Shown here piece by piece: positions 42,365 to 51,987 of a DNA stretch of 64,000 nucleotides (positions are counted from its first letter, which is position 1; every line of letters begins with the position of its first letter). Where the stretch lies: the NCBI RefSeq assembly GCF_002895005.1, contig NZ_POWF01000002.1, positions 124,001 through 188,000 on the forward strand. The letters run 5' to 3'. A program made the translations under genes and the position numbers. This stretch comes from Hanstruepera neustonica (GTDB lineage Bacteria; Bacteroidota; Bacteroidia; Flavobacteriales; Flavobacteriaceae). Below the pieces are notes generated by a model. It saw nothing but the letters and a program-made list of their open reading frames with translations, did not search any database and was not told the origin of the DNA.

Positions 42365-44595
42365 GATACACCATAACTCTATTTGTAATATTAATATCTG
42401 TATTGGCTTTTGGACAACATGATCAAGACTCATTACAGAACGCTAATTTGCTTGAGTTTGAAAGACTTGAAAGTGAATTGGAAAACGTTAGAGCTACTGG
42501 AGATATCCAATCCGAAATACACATTTTAAATGATATATTATATCATAAATTAGGGAGCTTTCAAGATTTTACATCTAGCTATTTCGATGCGAAAAACCTT
42601 GAGGATTTAATTGAAGAAAATCCGCAAATTTATGTTTCAAACAAATTAAAATCCAAGTTATTTGACAATATAAGTTGGTTGTTACAAAGTCAGGAAGAAA
42701 CCGAAGAGAGCATCGTATATATAAAAAAAGCTATTCAAGCAGCCAATAACGATAAGGATATAAAACAAGCTAAAACCCATTTAATAAGGCTGGCCATATT
42801 GGAAAATGATTTAGGTAATAAACAAAAATCAGATTCTATATTCCAACACATACAAGAATGGGCAATATCTCAAAACGATACTGAATTCCTTGCAGCTCAA
42901 TATGAAACAAAAGCCTGGATGGCACTTATTCAAGAAAATTATACGGAAACCATAAGATATGGAAATATATGCCTAAAACTCAGTAACAATTTTGTCCGAA
43001 CCACCTACAATAATATGTCAGAAGCATACTTAAAATTGAACAAGCCTGATTCAGCATTAATTTATGCGAAAAAGGCTTATAATGCTGTTGTAAGTACTGG
43101 CCATATGGCTGATAGAGCCAACGCTCATCAAAGCTTAAGAAAAAGCTATGCTGCCTTAAATGATTTTGAACAGGCCTATTACCATTTTAATGAATATTAT
43201 AAAATTAGCGAGAAGCATAACTCCTATAAAACGGCCCAAAAAATAGGGAACTATAACTTGCAAAGACAAAAGGAATTAACTCGCATAAAAGAAGCCATAA
43301 ATGCTGAAAAATTAGCTAATCAGCGTCTGATAATTTGGATAATTTCTGGTAGTTTAATAATCTTAATCATAGGATTAATTTATATTTTCAATCGTTTAAA
43401 ACTTATTAGAAGACAAAACACAATCATTGTTCAAGAAAAAGCACGTGCAGAACAGTCAGAAAAATATAAAGAACAGTTTTTAGCCAATATGAGTCATGAG
43501 ATTCGAACTCCTATGCATGCTATTTCAGGCATGACAAATAGTCTACTACGCAATTCTCACCTCAATGAACAATTACCTTATTTGGAGGCTATGAAAACCA
43601 GTTCCGACAATCTCTTGGTTTTGTTAGATGACATACTTGATTTATCAAAGATTGAATCTGGAAAACTCGAAATACAGTATGTTTTAATGAATCCAAAGTC
43701 AGTGGTAGAAAGCGTCGTTAAAACCTTGCAATACCGAGCAAAAGATAAAGGATTGAAAATAAGCTATAAATTAGATTCTAACGTTCCTGATCAAATAGTT
43801 GGTGACTCCTTACGATTAAATCAAATCTTGATGAATCTTGTTGGAAACGCTATCAAGTTTACCGAGCAAGGTTCCATTCAATTAACCTGCTCACTAAAAA
43901 CAACTAATAACCTACTCTTTTGTGTTGAAGATACTGGGATAGGAATATCTCAAGAAAAACTAGAAACTATTTTTAATTCGTTTGAACAAGGCGAGAAATC
44001 AAAATCTCAAATATTTCAAGGTACGGGTTTGGGATTGAGTATTTCAAAAAAATTAGTTGAGCTACAAGATGGTGAGATTTGGGTGGAAAGTGAAATAAAC
44101 AAAGGCAGTAAATTTTGTTTCACCTTACCATTGATTAATCAATCAACCGAAAGTATGGAAAAAGCTATTTATACCGAACCAGAACTATTAAAAATTGGGA
44201 CAGAATTAAAAGGCATCCGCATTTTATTGGCAGAAGATGATGAATTTAATACTATGGTCATTGAAGATGACTTGAATTATTTTATCAAGGATTTTTCGCT
44301 TAAAAAGGCTAAAAATGGACATGAGGCACTGGAACTTTTCAAATCTAATTCGTTTGACATAATTTTAATGGACATGCACATGCCTGTATTAAACGGGATT
44401 GAAGCTACAATTGAAATTCGGAAAATAGAAAGCAGTAACAATCAAATGATGCCAATTCCCATATTGGCAATGACGGCAAACATTGTTAAATCAGAACTTG
44501 ACAAATGTATCGAGTCTGGCATGAATGCTGTTATACCCAAACCCTATAAACCTGAACAATTATTGGTGAAATTATCTGAATACTTTGGTAATTAG
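42361..44595 (+). CDS. TPR-containing hybrid sensor histidine kinase
   Basis: 744 residues. Signal peptide (to about residue 19), a periplasmic region of about 300 residues with TPR-like helices (for example SEAYLKLNKPDSALIYAKKA), one membrane helix (about 323-345), then HisKA with His379 in ANMSHEIRTPMHA, HATPase (MNLVGNAIKFTEQG, VEDTGIGIS, GTGLGLSI) and a receiver domain with Asp671 in IILMDMHMPVLNG. Phosphate can flow His379, Asp671, Hpt His68, LytTR Asp62. The ligand sensed is unknown. Confidence 0.92.
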   Translation: MRYTITLFVILISVLAFGQHDQDSLQNANLLEFERLESELENVRATGDIQSEIHILNDILYHKLGSFQDFTSSYFDAKNLEDLIEENPQIYVSNKLKSKLFDNISWLLQSQEETEESIVYIKKAIQAANNDKDIKQAKTHLIRLAILENDLGNKQKSDSIFQHIQEWAISQNDTEFLAAQYETKAWMALIQENYTETIRYGNICLKLSNNFVRTTYNNMSEAYLKLNKPDSALIYAKKAYNAVVSTGHMADRANAHQSLRKSYAALNDFEQAYYHFNEYYKISEKHNSYKTAQKIGNYNLQRQKELTRIKEAINAEKLANQRLIIWIISGSLIILIIGLIYIFNRLKLIRRQNTIIVQEKARAEQSEKYKEQFLANMSHEIRTPMHAISGMTNSLLRNSHLNEQLPYLEAMKTSSDNLLVLLDDILDLSKIESGKLEIQYVLMNPKSVVESVVKTLQYRAKDKGLKISYKLDSNVPDQIVGDSLRLNQILMNLVGNAIKFTEQGSIQLTCSLKTTNNLLFCVEDTGIGISQEKLETIFNSFEQGEKSKSQIFQGTGLGLSISKKLVELQDGEIWVESEINKGSKFCFTLPLINQSTESMEKAIYTEPELLKIGTELKGIRILLAEDDEFNTMVIEDDLNYFIKDFSLKKAKNGHEALELFKSNSFDIILMDMHMPVLNGIEATIEIRKIESSNNQMMPIPILAMTANIVKSELDKCIESGMNAVIPKPYKPEQLLVKLSEYFGN

Positions 44596-44605
44596 AATTC
44601 TAAAT

Positions 44606-45187
44606 TTAAATTAAGGACCGAATGTTAGCATAAGAATTTTTAAGCGCCTCCTGTTGTTCTTCAGAATTTAACCATGCAACTTTGGTAATACCCTCGGATT
44701 CTTCTGGTTTGAATTCGCCATCGAAGTCGCTTGTCATTTCAAACCAATAGGTAATTTTAATGCGGAATCTACTATTGCGTTTAAAGATATGATAAGTTGT
44801 ATCTAAAGGCTTTATGATTTCTAACCCTATCACACCAGTTTCTTCCTCCACCTCTCTTAAGGCCGATACTTCAATCGATTCCTTTTTTTCAGTTCGACCT
44901 TTAGGCAAATCCCATTTACCGTTTCTAAAAATAAACAGAACCTCTCCTTTTTTGTTAATGACTTTACCGCCACCAGCTACAACATTGGGTAATTTTTTGA
45001 GAAATAGTTTTAAAAGTTTGTCTTCTTTGTGATGCACGAGTCGCACCTCTTTGATTGAAGTTGTATTCAGTTCTTTTATTACTTTCCTAATATCTACAGA
45101 TTTTAAAAGATAGTTTTTGAATTTACTTTCTTTTTCAACCTCTGTTGTTAAGATAATAGGTTTATCATTAACAAAAACTTTATACAT
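44606..45187 (-). CDS. NUDIX hydrolase
   Basis: 193 residues. A NUDIX box is clear: GRTEKKESIEVSALREVEEETGV (G-x5-E-x7-R-E-x-x-E-E-x-G-x). The N-terminal 65 residues form a separate segment typical of the Bacteroidota NUDIX group. Substrate unknown (nucleotide or sugar-nucleotide pyrophosphate). It is convergent with the kinase gene, ten bases apart, and divergent from pyrE. Confidence 0.9.
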   Translation of the reverse strand: MYKVFVNDKPIILTTEVEKESKFKNYLLKSVDIRKVIKELNTTSIKEVRLVHHKEDKLLKLFLKKLPNVVAGGGKVINKKGEVLFIFRNGKWDLPKGRTEKKESIEVSALREVEEETGVIGLEIIKPLDTTYHIFKRNSRFRIKITYWFEMTSDFDGEFKPEESEGITKVAWLNSEEQQEALKNSYANIRSLI

Positions 45188-45302
45188 ACCTTAAGACTTA
45201 TCTTAATTAAGTTCTGTAAAAATATCAATTTTTAAATCACTGCAAAGACTTTAAAAAATAATTTTATCTCCTTTTTTGAAACGGAGATTTTCAAAAAAAA
45301 TG

Positions 45303-45310
45303 TAATTTTG
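45303..45310 (+). promoter_or_regulatory. Probable -7 element for pyrE
   Basis: TAATTTTG fits TAnnTTTG and ends five bases before the pyrE ATG at 45316. A TTG occurs at 45276-45278, slightly farther away than usual. If correct, pyrE mRNA is almost leaderless. Confidence 0.45.
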
Positions 45311-45315
45311 CCTAC

Positions 45316-45960
45316 ATGATCTTCAACAAACACACCGCCAGAAAAACCGCTGAAGTCTTACTTCAGGTTAATGCCATTAAACTGCAACCAAAAAATCCCT
45401 TTACTTGGGCATCTGGTTGGAAATCACCTATATACTGTGACAATAGAATTGTACTATCCTACCCACCTATTCGCAATTATATTCGTGAAACCATGGCTAA
45501 ACAAATTGAAAAACAATACGGAAGACCGGATGTTATTGCTGGGGTTGCTACTGGTGCGATTGGAATAGGCATGCTTGTGGCGGAGTATTTAGGCTTGCCT
45601 TTTATTTATGTAAGACCTGAAGCTAAAAGTCACGGTCGACAAAATCAAATTGAAGGTCATCTCGAAGGTGGACAAAACGTGGTAGTCGTTGAAGATTTAA
45701 TCAGTACCGGGAAAAGCAGCTTGAATGCCGTTAAAGCCATTAGAGCAAATAATGCCAATGTCAAGGGAATGATAGCTATTTTCTCTTACGATTTTCAGGT
45801 TGCCAAAGACAATTTCGAAAAAGAAAACGTACACTTGTTAACATTGAGTGATTACGAATCACTATTAGAACAGGCTCAACACACCAATTATATTTCCAGC
45901 AAAGAACAAGACATTTTAGCATCTTGGAATGCCAATCCTGCAGAATGGAACGCTAATTGA
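45316..45960 (+). CDS. pyrE: Orotate phosphoribosyltransferase
   Basis: 214 residues. Makes OMP from orotate and PRPP in pyrimidine synthesis. The N-terminus LLQVNAIKLQPKNPFTWASGWKSPIYCDNR holds the orotate-contact residues in two parts, YVRPEAKSHGRQNQIEG contains the mobile loop, and VVVVEDLISTGKSS is the PRPP-binding motif. The SRPBCC gene follows 28 bases after the stop. Confidence 0.95.
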   Translation: MIFNKHTARKTAEVLLQVNAIKLQPKNPFTWASGWKSPIYCDNRIVLSYPPIRNYIRETMAKQIEKQYGRPDVIAGVATGAIGIGMLVAEYLGLPFIYVRPEAKSHGRQNQIEGHLEGGQNVVVVEDLISTGKSSLNAVKAIRANNANVKGMIAIFSYDFQVAKDNFEKENVHLLTLSDYESLLEQAQHTNYISSKEQDILASWNANPAEWNAN

Positions 45961-45988
45961 TATTCCAATAGAAAACAATACAAAACTT

Positions 45989-46384
45989 ATGAATTTAGAA
46001 TCTCCGCAAACAACTGTCAAAAAATCACCACAAGAGGTATTTGATTTTCTTTCCGATGTCAAGAACTTTGAAAAATTAATGCCTGAAAACATTAGTAAAT
46101 TTGAAGTATTGAGTGATGACACATTTTTGTTTGCTTTGAAAGGGATGCCTGAAATTGTCCTTAAAAAGAAAGAAACCATTCCTCCAAACCAAATAGTTCT
46201 GGGAGCTGCTGGTGGTAAAATAGATTTTTCATTGGTCGGCAATATTACTGAAATTGAATCTGATAAAAGTGCGGTTCAATTAGTTTTCAATGGTGATTTC
46301 AACCCTATGATGGCCATGATGATTAAAGGGCCAATATCAAAATTTATTGAGACCTTATCAACCAATATTCCAAGTGCTATTTAA
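45989..46384 (+). CDS. SRPBCC/START-like domain protein
   Basis: 131 residues from the ATG at 45989; the longer frame from 45929 runs through the end of pyrE. SPQEVFDFLSDVKNFEKLMPENISKFEV is the typical opening of the SRPBCC ligand-binding fold, ended by a long helix (KFIETLSTNIPSAI). It usually follows pyrE in Flavobacteria. The ligand is unknown. Its stop overlaps that of birA on the other strand by four bases. Confidence 0.8.
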   Translation: MNLESPQTTVKKSPQEVFDFLSDVKNFEKLMPENISKFEVLSDDTFLFALKGMPEIVLKKKETIPPNQIVLGAAGGKIDFSLVGNITEIESDKSAVQLVFNGDFNPMMAMMIKGPISKFIETLSTNIPSAI

Positions 46385-47112
46385 TAAAGTAAGGTAATTT
46401 CTTTTAAATCGAAATCGGATAATTTATCATCCTCCAAAAGAACTTGAAGACATCCAGATTCAGTGACTTGTTTGATATATCCAGAAAATAAATTCCCGTG
46501 AACATCCTGAAAAGTGGAGGGCCTATCTTTTCTGAACAAATAATTTTCATACTCTGTTTTTAGAACATGGAATTGCTGTTTTTCCAATTTTTTAAAATAG
46601 TACTTTAGGTTCTTGACAACAGCAATGAGTAACTCATCCAAATCAAATTGGGTTCCCAGAATAAGCTTCAACGATGAAGCTCTAGGCAAATCATTAAAAT
46701 TAACTTGATTAACATTCATTCCAATTCCAATAATTGTTGATTTTAAAGAATCCTGCTTAAGCATATTCTCAATTAAAACACCACAAATTTTGCTGTTTTC
46801 TGACAAAATGTCGTTAGGCCATTTGATACTTAATTTGGGAACAGAAAATTGCTGTAACGATTTTATTAATGCCAGTGACACTACCCTACTAATGTAAAAA
46901 TTAGACTGTATCTTTAGAAAAGAAACATCTTTCAATACGCTAAACATCAGGTTTTTACCTGGTTCCGACTCCCAAACTGTTCCCATTTGTCCACGACCGG
47001 ACTCTTGAAATTCTGCTACAACAACCGTGTAATCCTCTAAAGTTTCAGTATTACTTAAATGCCTTAAATATGAATTCGTGGAATCGGTGGCATTAAGTTT
47101 GATGATATGCAT
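46381..47112 (-). CDS. birA: Biotin--[acetyl-CoA-carboxylase] ligase
   Basis: 243 residues. Catalytic domain without an N-terminal DNA-binding domain. TDSTNSYLRHL, the ATP/biotin loop ESGRGQMGTVWESEPGKNLMFS and LSIKWPNDILSENSKICGVLIEN are canonical. It attaches biotin to carboxylase carrier domains and, lacking the winged helix, should not be a repressor. Divergent from rsfS, as in other Flavobacteria. Confidence 0.92.
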   Translation of the reverse strand: MHIIKLNATDSTNSYLRHLSNTETLEDYTVVVAEFQESGRGQMGTVWESEPGKNLMFSVLKDVSFLKIQSNFYISRVVSLALIKSLQQFSVPKLSIKWPNDILSENSKICGVLIENMLKQDSLKSTIIGIGMNVNQVNFNDLPRASSLKLILGTQFDLDELLIAVVKNLKYYFKKLEKQQFHVLKTEYENYLFRKDRPSTFQDVHGNLFSGYIKQVTESGCLQVLLEDDKLSDFDLKEITLLY

Positions 47113-47179
47113 ATAATTGTAATCTTACGTAGAGGTAAAATCTTATGATTTTTTTACACTATAAAGAACTAAAAAATAA

Positions 47180-47187
47180 TAACTTTG
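47180..47187 (+). promoter_or_regulatory. Probable -7 element for the rsfS-ftsH operon
   Basis: TAACTTTG matches TAnnTTTG and lies 19 bases before the rsfS start. No clear -33 TTG at the expected distance. Confidence 0.45.
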
Positions 47188-47206
47188 CACAAATTAAATC
47201 AAGTTA

Positions 47207-47578
47207 ATGGCGAAAAAACATTCTAATGCAGACCAATTAATAACTTCTATATTAAGCGGGATTGAAGATGTAAAGGGAAGGGAAATAAACATTCTAGATT
47301 TACGGGAAATTGAGAATACGGTTTGCGACTACTTTATTGTTTGCGAAGGAACCTCAAACACACAAGTAAATGCCATTGTTAATTCCATTCAGAAAAAAGT
47401 AAGTAAAGAACTTAAAGACAAACCTTGGCACATTGAAGGAGAAGATAATGCCGAATGGGTGCTTATGGACTATGTTAATGTAGTGGTACACGTATTTCAA
47501 AAGCATATTCGTGAATACTATGATATTGAAAGTCTTTGGGGAGATGCCAAAACAACTGTGATTGAAACAAATTATTAA
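47207..47578 (+). CDS. rsfS: Ribosomal silencing factor RsfS
   Basis: 123 residues, the standard family length. ILDLREIENTVCDYFIVCEGTSNTQVNAI and PWHIEGEDNAEWVLMDYVNVVVHVFQ are the family signatures. Binds ribosomal protein uL14 and blocks subunit joining in stationary phase or starvation. First gene of a run with ftsH eight bases downstream. Confidence 0.94.
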   Translation: MAKKHSNADQLITSILSGIEDVKGREINILDLREIENTVCDYFIVCEGTSNTQVNAIVNSIQKKVSKELKDKPWHIEGEDNAEWVLMDYVNVVVHVFQKHIREYYDIESLWGDAKTTVIETNY

Positions 47579-47586
47579 GCAGATTA

Positions 47587-49536
47587 ATGACAAACGATAA
47601 CAAAAAACCTAAAAATAAAAAACCCAAGTTTAGCCCCTATTGGATTTACGCTGGCATTATTGGTATATTCTTAATATTGAACATTTTAGGCGGTAGTGGT
47701 TTTCAGGACGCCAATCCTACAACGCCTTCTCAATTTATGAATTATTTAAGGGATGGCGATGTTGAAAAGGTTGAAATAGTAAACAGACGTGAGGCTAAAG
47801 TTTATTTGACCAAAGAAGCCGAATCTAAAGATGTGCATAAAAAGTCAAAGCCTACCAACTTTTTGCCAAGTGCAACAAGACTGCCAAACTACACTTTTGA
47901 ATTTGGAGACCTACAGAATTTTGAAGATGACATTGCACAAATTGTCAACTCTGAAAATTTAGATCCCAAACCACGTATAGAATATAAAACAGAACAAAAC
48001 CTTTGGGGCGATTTCTTGATAGGAATCCTGCCTTTTATATTATTGATTGGTGTTTGGATATTCATCATGCGACGTATGTCAGGTGGTGCTGGCGGTGGTG
48101 CTGGAGGGCAGATTTTCAATATTGGAAAATCTAAAGCCAAACTATTTGACCAAAACACCGAAGTTAAAACGACTTTCAAAGATGTTGCTGGATTGGAAGG
48201 CGCTAAAGAAGAAGTTCAGGAAATTGTTGATTTCCTAAAAAATCCAGAAAAATATACGTCTTTGGGAGGTAAAATTCCAAAAGGTGCCTTGCTGGTAGGA
48301 CCTCCAGGGACTGGTAAAACCTTATTGGCCAAAGCCGTAGCTGGTGAAGCTAAAGTACCTTTTTTCTCATTGTCTGGTTCTGACTTTGTGGAGATGTTTG
48401 TTGGTGTTGGTGCTTCCAGAGTTCGTGATTTATTCAAACAGGCAAAAGAAAAATCACCAGCTATCATTTTTATAGATGAAATTGATGCTATTGGTCGTGC
48501 TAGAGGAAAGAATGCCATGTCTGGAAGTAATGATGAACGTGAGAATACCTTGAATCAGTTATTGACAGAAATGGATGGTTTTGGAACCAACACCAATGTG
48601 ATTGTTCTGGCTGCAACCAATCGTGCTGATATTTTAGATAAGGCCTTAATGCGTGCCGGACGTTTTGATAGACAAATTTTTGTCGATCTTCCAGATGTTC
48701 GTGAGCGTAAAGAGATTTTTGAGGTTCACTTAAGACCGCTTAAAAAAGCCAAAGGCTTGGATATAGATTTCTTGTCAAAACAAACTCCTGGATTTTCAGG
48801 TGCCGATATAGCCAATGTCTGTAATGAAGCCGCACTAATTGCTGCCAGACAAGGTAAAAAATCGGTTGACAAACAAGACTTCTTGGACGCTGTTGACCGA
48901 ATTGTTGGTGGATTGGAAAAGAAGAATAAAATCATCACACCAGATGAAAAGAAAGCAGTTGCCTATCATGAAGCTGGCCATGCCACTGTCAGTTGGATGT
49001 TGGAACATGCCGCGCCACTTGTAAAAGTCACCATTGTACCTAGAGGACGTTCATTGGGTGCTGCTTGGTACTTACCTGAAGAACGCTTGATTGTGAGACC
49101 TGAACAAATGCTGGACGAGATGTGTGCTGCTCTTGGTGGTCGTGCTGCTGAAAAGGTCATTTTCAATAAAATTTCAACGGGAGCTTTAAGTGATTTGGAA
49201 AAAGTTACCAAACAAGCCCGTGCTATGGTAACCATCTATGGGTTGAGTGACAAGGTAGGAAACTTAACCTATTACGATTCGTCTGGACAAAGTGAATATG
49301 GTTTCACAAAACCTTACAGTGAGCAAACAGCCGAATTGATTGATAAAGAAATATCAAGCATCATTGAAGAGCAATATCAACGTGCTATTAGCCTGCTAGA
49401 AGCTAACAAAGATAAATTAACCCAATTGGCAGAGGTATTACTTGAAAAAGAGGTTATTTTCAAAGACAATCTTGAAAAAATATTTGGCAAAAGACCTTTT
49501 AAATCAAATGATACGGATACTGACGAAGAAGAATAA
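47587..49536 (+). CDS. ftsH: ATP-dependent zinc metalloprotease FtsH
   Basis: 649 residues. Two membrane helices (about 18-36 and 143-161) enclose a periplasmic domain. AAA domain with Walker A GPPGTGKT (238-245), Walker B IIFIDEID and the second region of homology around [18 protein letters not shown]. Zinc site HEAGH (461-465). It degrades membrane and regulatory proteins. A Gly-rich stretch GGAGGGAGG follows helix two. A terminator lies after the gene, so the LUD gene may have its own promoter. Confidence 0.97.
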   Translation: MTNDNKKPKNKKPKFSPYWIYAGIIGIFLILNILGGSGFQDANPTTPSQFMNYLRDGDVEKVEIVNRREAKVYLTKEAESKDVHKKSKPTNFLPSATRLPNYTFEFGDLQNFEDDIAQIVNSENLDPKPRIEYKTEQNLWGDFLIGILPFILLIGVWIFIMRRMSGGAGGGAGGQIFNIGKSKAKLFDQNTEVKTTFKDVAGLEGAKEEVQEIVDFLKNPEKYTSLGGKIPKGALLVGPPGTGKTLLAKAVAGEAKVPFFSLSGSDFVEMFVGVGASRVRDLFKQAKEKSPAIIFIDEIDAIGRARGKNAMSGSNDERENTLNQLLTEMDGFGTNTNVIVLAATNRADILDKALMRAGRFDRQIFVDLPDVRERKEIFEVHLRPLKKAKGLDIDFLSKQTPGFSGADIANVCNEAALIAARQGKKSVDKQDFLDAVDRIVGGLEKKNKIITPDEKKAVAYHEAGHATVSWMLEHAAPLVKVTIVPRGRSLGAAWYLPEERLIVRPEQMLDEMCAALGGRAAEKVIFNKISTGALSDLEKVTKQARAMVTIYGLSDKVGNLTYYDSSGQSEYGFTKPYSEQTAELIDKEISSIIEEQYQRAISLLEANKDKLTQLAEVLLEKEVIFKDNLEKIFGKRPFKSNDTDTDEEE

Positions 49537-49560
49537 TCTTTTATTCTGTTAACTTTAACT

Positions 49561-49602
49561 AAAAATCTTAAATAAACCTAAAGGTTCGTTTAAGATTTTT
49601 TA
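49561..49602 (+). terminator. Terminator after ftsH
   Basis: AAATCTTAAATAAACC on the left (within 49561-49578) and GGTTCGTTTAAGATTT on the right (49583-49600) form a long imperfect stem ending in T-rich sequence. Confidence 0.75.
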
Positions 49603-49648
49603 TATTTGAAAAACACCTAAATTACACAGATTAATAGCTATTTAATAC

Positions 49649-50257
49649 ATGAGTCTGTTTAGAAAACTTTTTGGTTCCAAATCTGATGACAAAGAGGAAG
49701 AAGTAAAATCAGGGGAACGTAGTAAATACATGCCTGAAATCAAACTGCCTATAGACGAACGGTTTACAATAAACTTTAAGGCTAATGGCGGCAAGTTCTT
49801 GTATTGTGAAAACCTGGATGAAGTATTTGAATCATTCAACAATATTCTTTCTGAAAATGACTGGCACGAAAAAAAAGGTTTAATACTAGATAAAAACCTA
49901 AAAGACCGTTTTAGCGATTCTGAAATCACTTCCACCAACACAGTTTCTGAATCTGTCTATTTTTTTACAACTTGTGAAAATTTGATAGCGGACGATGGCT
50001 CTCTATTAATTTCTTCAAACCAAATTGCCGAAAAAAAATTAAAGGAATTTCCTGATAACTTTATAGTATTTGCTACAACCAGTCAGATTACTGCCAACAT
50101 TGGTGAGGGATTACGTGGTATTAAATCTAAAAACAGAAAAAAAATACCAACGAACATTACCACTATCAAACATTTCAAATCTATTGAAGAAAAAGATTTT
50201 ATGACTTATGGTAGCAGCTCCAAAAACCTATATTTGTTGCTATTAGAAGATCTTTAA
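49649..50257 (+). CDS. LUD-domain (LutC/YkgG-type) protein
   Basis: 202 residues. An N-terminal acidic/basic stretch (FGSKSDDKEEEVKSGERS) precedes a LUD domain: CENLIADDGSLLISSNQIA, FIVFATTSQITANIGEGLRGI and LYLLLLEDL. LutC relatives belong to lactate-utilisation systems, but lutA and lutB are absent here; in Bacteroidota this copy regularly sits between ftsH and cdsA. Function in this position unknown. One base separates it from cdsA. Confidence 0.8.
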   Translation: MSLFRKLFGSKSDDKEEEVKSGERSKYMPEIKLPIDERFTINFKANGGKFLYCENLDEVFESFNNILSENDWHEKKGLILDKNLKDRFSDSEITSTNTVSESVYFFTTCENLIADDGSLLISSNQIAEKKLKEFPDNFIVFATTSQITANIGEGLRGIKSKNRKKIPTNITTIKHFKSIEEKDFMTYGSSSKNLYLLLLEDL

Positions 50258-50258
50258 A

Positions 50259-51068
50259 ATGAAAGAAATCCTCACCCGATCATTTACTGGATTACTCTAC
50301 ATAAGCCTTTTAATGGTTTCTCTTTTAAACGAGCATGCCTTAATTGTCTTGTTCTATGCTTTTGGATTGATATGTCTGGCAGAATTTAAAAAACTCATTG
50401 ATTACAAATCGCTAATCCCATTTATAATTTTTACGGTTCTTTATCTGGTCTTTGGATATTGGCAGTTTTTTATGAATTCCCACAATGGCTTGGAAGAAGC
50501 CACAAGAATTTTACAAGTCATCACTATTTTTGTTCAATTGTTTCTCATTAAAGATTTGTTTACGGAGAAAACAATTCCGTTGTTTATCTCGAAACGGTTT
50601 ATTATCACCACGTTTTACCTTTCTAGTAGCTTTGTCTTTTTAATCCTCATTGCCAATCCTAAACATAATTTCGAACCTTTAATCCTTTTGGGGTCCTTTA
50701 TATTGGTATGGACCAATGATACTTTTGCGTTTTTAGTGGGCAAGAATTTTGGTAAGCAAAAGTTATTCTCGAAAATATCACCTAAAAAAACCGTTGAAGG
50801 ATTTTTGGGCGGACTCTTTTTTTCATGTGTAGCAAGTTATTTTATTGCTACCTTTACAGAAACACTTCATTTTAATCAATGGCTTATTTTAGCCATTATT
50901 ATTAGTGTGTTTGGCACTTTGGGCGATTTAATAGAGTCCAAATTTAAGCGTCAGGCGAATGTTAAGGATAGTGGTATTATAATGCCCGGTCATGGTGGTC
51001 TTTTAGATCGATTGGACAGTATTATTTTTGCTTCACCATTTATTTACCTGTACTTACAAATTCTATAA
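50259..51068 (+). CDS. cdsA: Phosphatidate cytidylyltransferase
   Basis: 269 residues with seven to eight membrane helices. The C-terminal signature (SPKKTVEGFLGGLF, GDLIESKFKRQANVKDSG and MPGHGGLLDRLDS) is diagnostic. Makes CDP-diacylglycerol for phospholipid synthesis in the inner membrane. Followed after two bases by the psd gene, so phospholipid genes are grouped. Confidence 0.95.
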   Translation: MKEILTRSFTGLLYISLLMVSLLNEHALIVLFYAFGLICLAEFKKLIDYKSLIPFIIFTVLYLVFGYWQFFMNSHNGLEEATRILQVITIFVQLFLIKDLFTEKTIPLFISKRFIITTFYLSSSFVFLILIANPKHNFEPLILLGSFILVWTNDTFAFLVGKNFGKQKLFSKISPKKTVEGFLGGLFFSCVASYFIATFTETLHFNQWLILAIIISVFGTLGDLIESKFKRQANVKDSGIIMPGHGGLLDRLDSIIFASPFIYLYLQIL

Positions 51069-51070
51069 CT

Positions 51071-51721
51071 ATGTTTCACAAAGAAGGCCATAAAATAATT
51101 TTAGGAACACTTATTATAGTTGTTGGCTTGTTTTTATTGATTGATGGCTTCAATCTAGCTTCATGGATTAAAACTTCCGTTATGATAGCACTATTAGTAT
51201 TTTTAGTGCTTATTTTACAATTCTTCAGAAATCCAAAACGCTTTGTTCACATTAATGATGATAATGTGGTGTCTCCCGTTGATGGAAAAGTGGTTGTTAT
51301 TGAAGAAGTTTTTGAAAAGGAATATCTAAAAGAAAAATGTATCCAAGTCAGTGTGTTTATGTCTCCAATTAATGTGCATGTCACTCGCTATCCAGTTGGC
51401 GGCAAAATTCTATATAGTAAGTACCATCCCGGAAAATATCTGGTAGCATGGCATCCCAAAGCTAGCGAAGAAAATGAACGAACAACCGTTGTTGTCGAGA
51501 ATCATGGATTTGGCAAGGTGTTATATCGGCAAATTGCGGGCGCTTTAGCCAAACGTATCGTAAATTATGCTATTGAAGGAGAACAGGTAGTCCAGGGAAG
51601 TGATTCTGGATTTATTAAATTTGGCTCCAGAGTTGATTTATTTTTACCTTTAGATTCAAATATCAAAGTAGCTCTTAACGACAAGGTTCGAGGAGGCGAA
51701 AGTATTATAGCTGAAAAATGA
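51071..51721 (+). CDS. psd: Phosphatidylserine decarboxylase (short, type II form)
   Basis: 216 residues. Two N-terminal membrane helices, then VVSPVDGKVVVIEEV, VSVFMSPINVHVTRYPVGG, and the C-terminal FIKFGSRVDLFLP. The Gly-Ser pair in FGSR is the autocleavage site that creates the pyruvoyl group. It turns phosphatidylserine into phosphatidylethanolamine. Four-base overlap with the ACBP gene. Confidence 0.93.
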   Translation: MFHKEGHKIILGTLIIVVGLFLLIDGFNLASWIKTSVMIALLVFLVLILQFFRNPKRFVHINDDNVVSPVDGKVVVIEEVFEKEYLKEKCIQVSVFMSPINVHVTRYPVGGKILYSKYHPGKYLVAWHPKASEENERTTVVVENHGFGKVLYRQIAGALAKRIVNYAIEGEQVVQGSDSGFIKFGSRVDLFLPLDSNIKVALNDKVRGGESIIAEK

Positions 51722-51984
51722 CTTCTGAAGAATTAGATATCGCTTTTGAAGAGGCCGTTGAGCGCATCAACGCGCACACAGAGCCATTTCCTGCTGATTT
51801 CTTATTACGTCTGTATGCCTACTATAAAAAGGCAACTAATAATTACGGCAGGCCCAGTAGCCGAAAACCTATAATCAATGCCTTTAAAACCAATGCCCTG
51901 TTTCAAGTAAAAAACATTTCGCAGGAAGAGGCCAAAAGAACTTACATTGATTTAGTAAATAACTATTTTCTGTACCGCAAATAA
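51718..51984 (+). CDS. Acyl-CoA-binding protein (ACBP) homolog
   Basis: 88 residues. Four-helix ACBP pattern: LDIAFEEAVERINAH, FLLRLYAYYKKATNNYG and AFKTNALFQVKNISQEEAKRTYIDLVNNYF. Tyr and Lys of LYAYYKKAT are the acyl-CoA contact residues. It probably buffers long-chain acyl-CoA for the lipid enzymes encoded upstream. Three bases separate its stop from that of pafA on the other strand. Confidence 0.88.
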   Translation: MTSEELDIAFEEAVERINAHTEPFPADFLLRLYAYYKKATNNYGRPSSRKPIINAFKTNALFQVKNISQEEAKRTYIDLVNNYFLYRK

Positions 51985-51987
51985 GAA

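Noticed and set aside
49649-50257. Lactate utilisation operon
   Set aside because: Only the LUD/LutC-type protein is present; neighbours are ftsH and lipid genes, so a lut operon is not supported.
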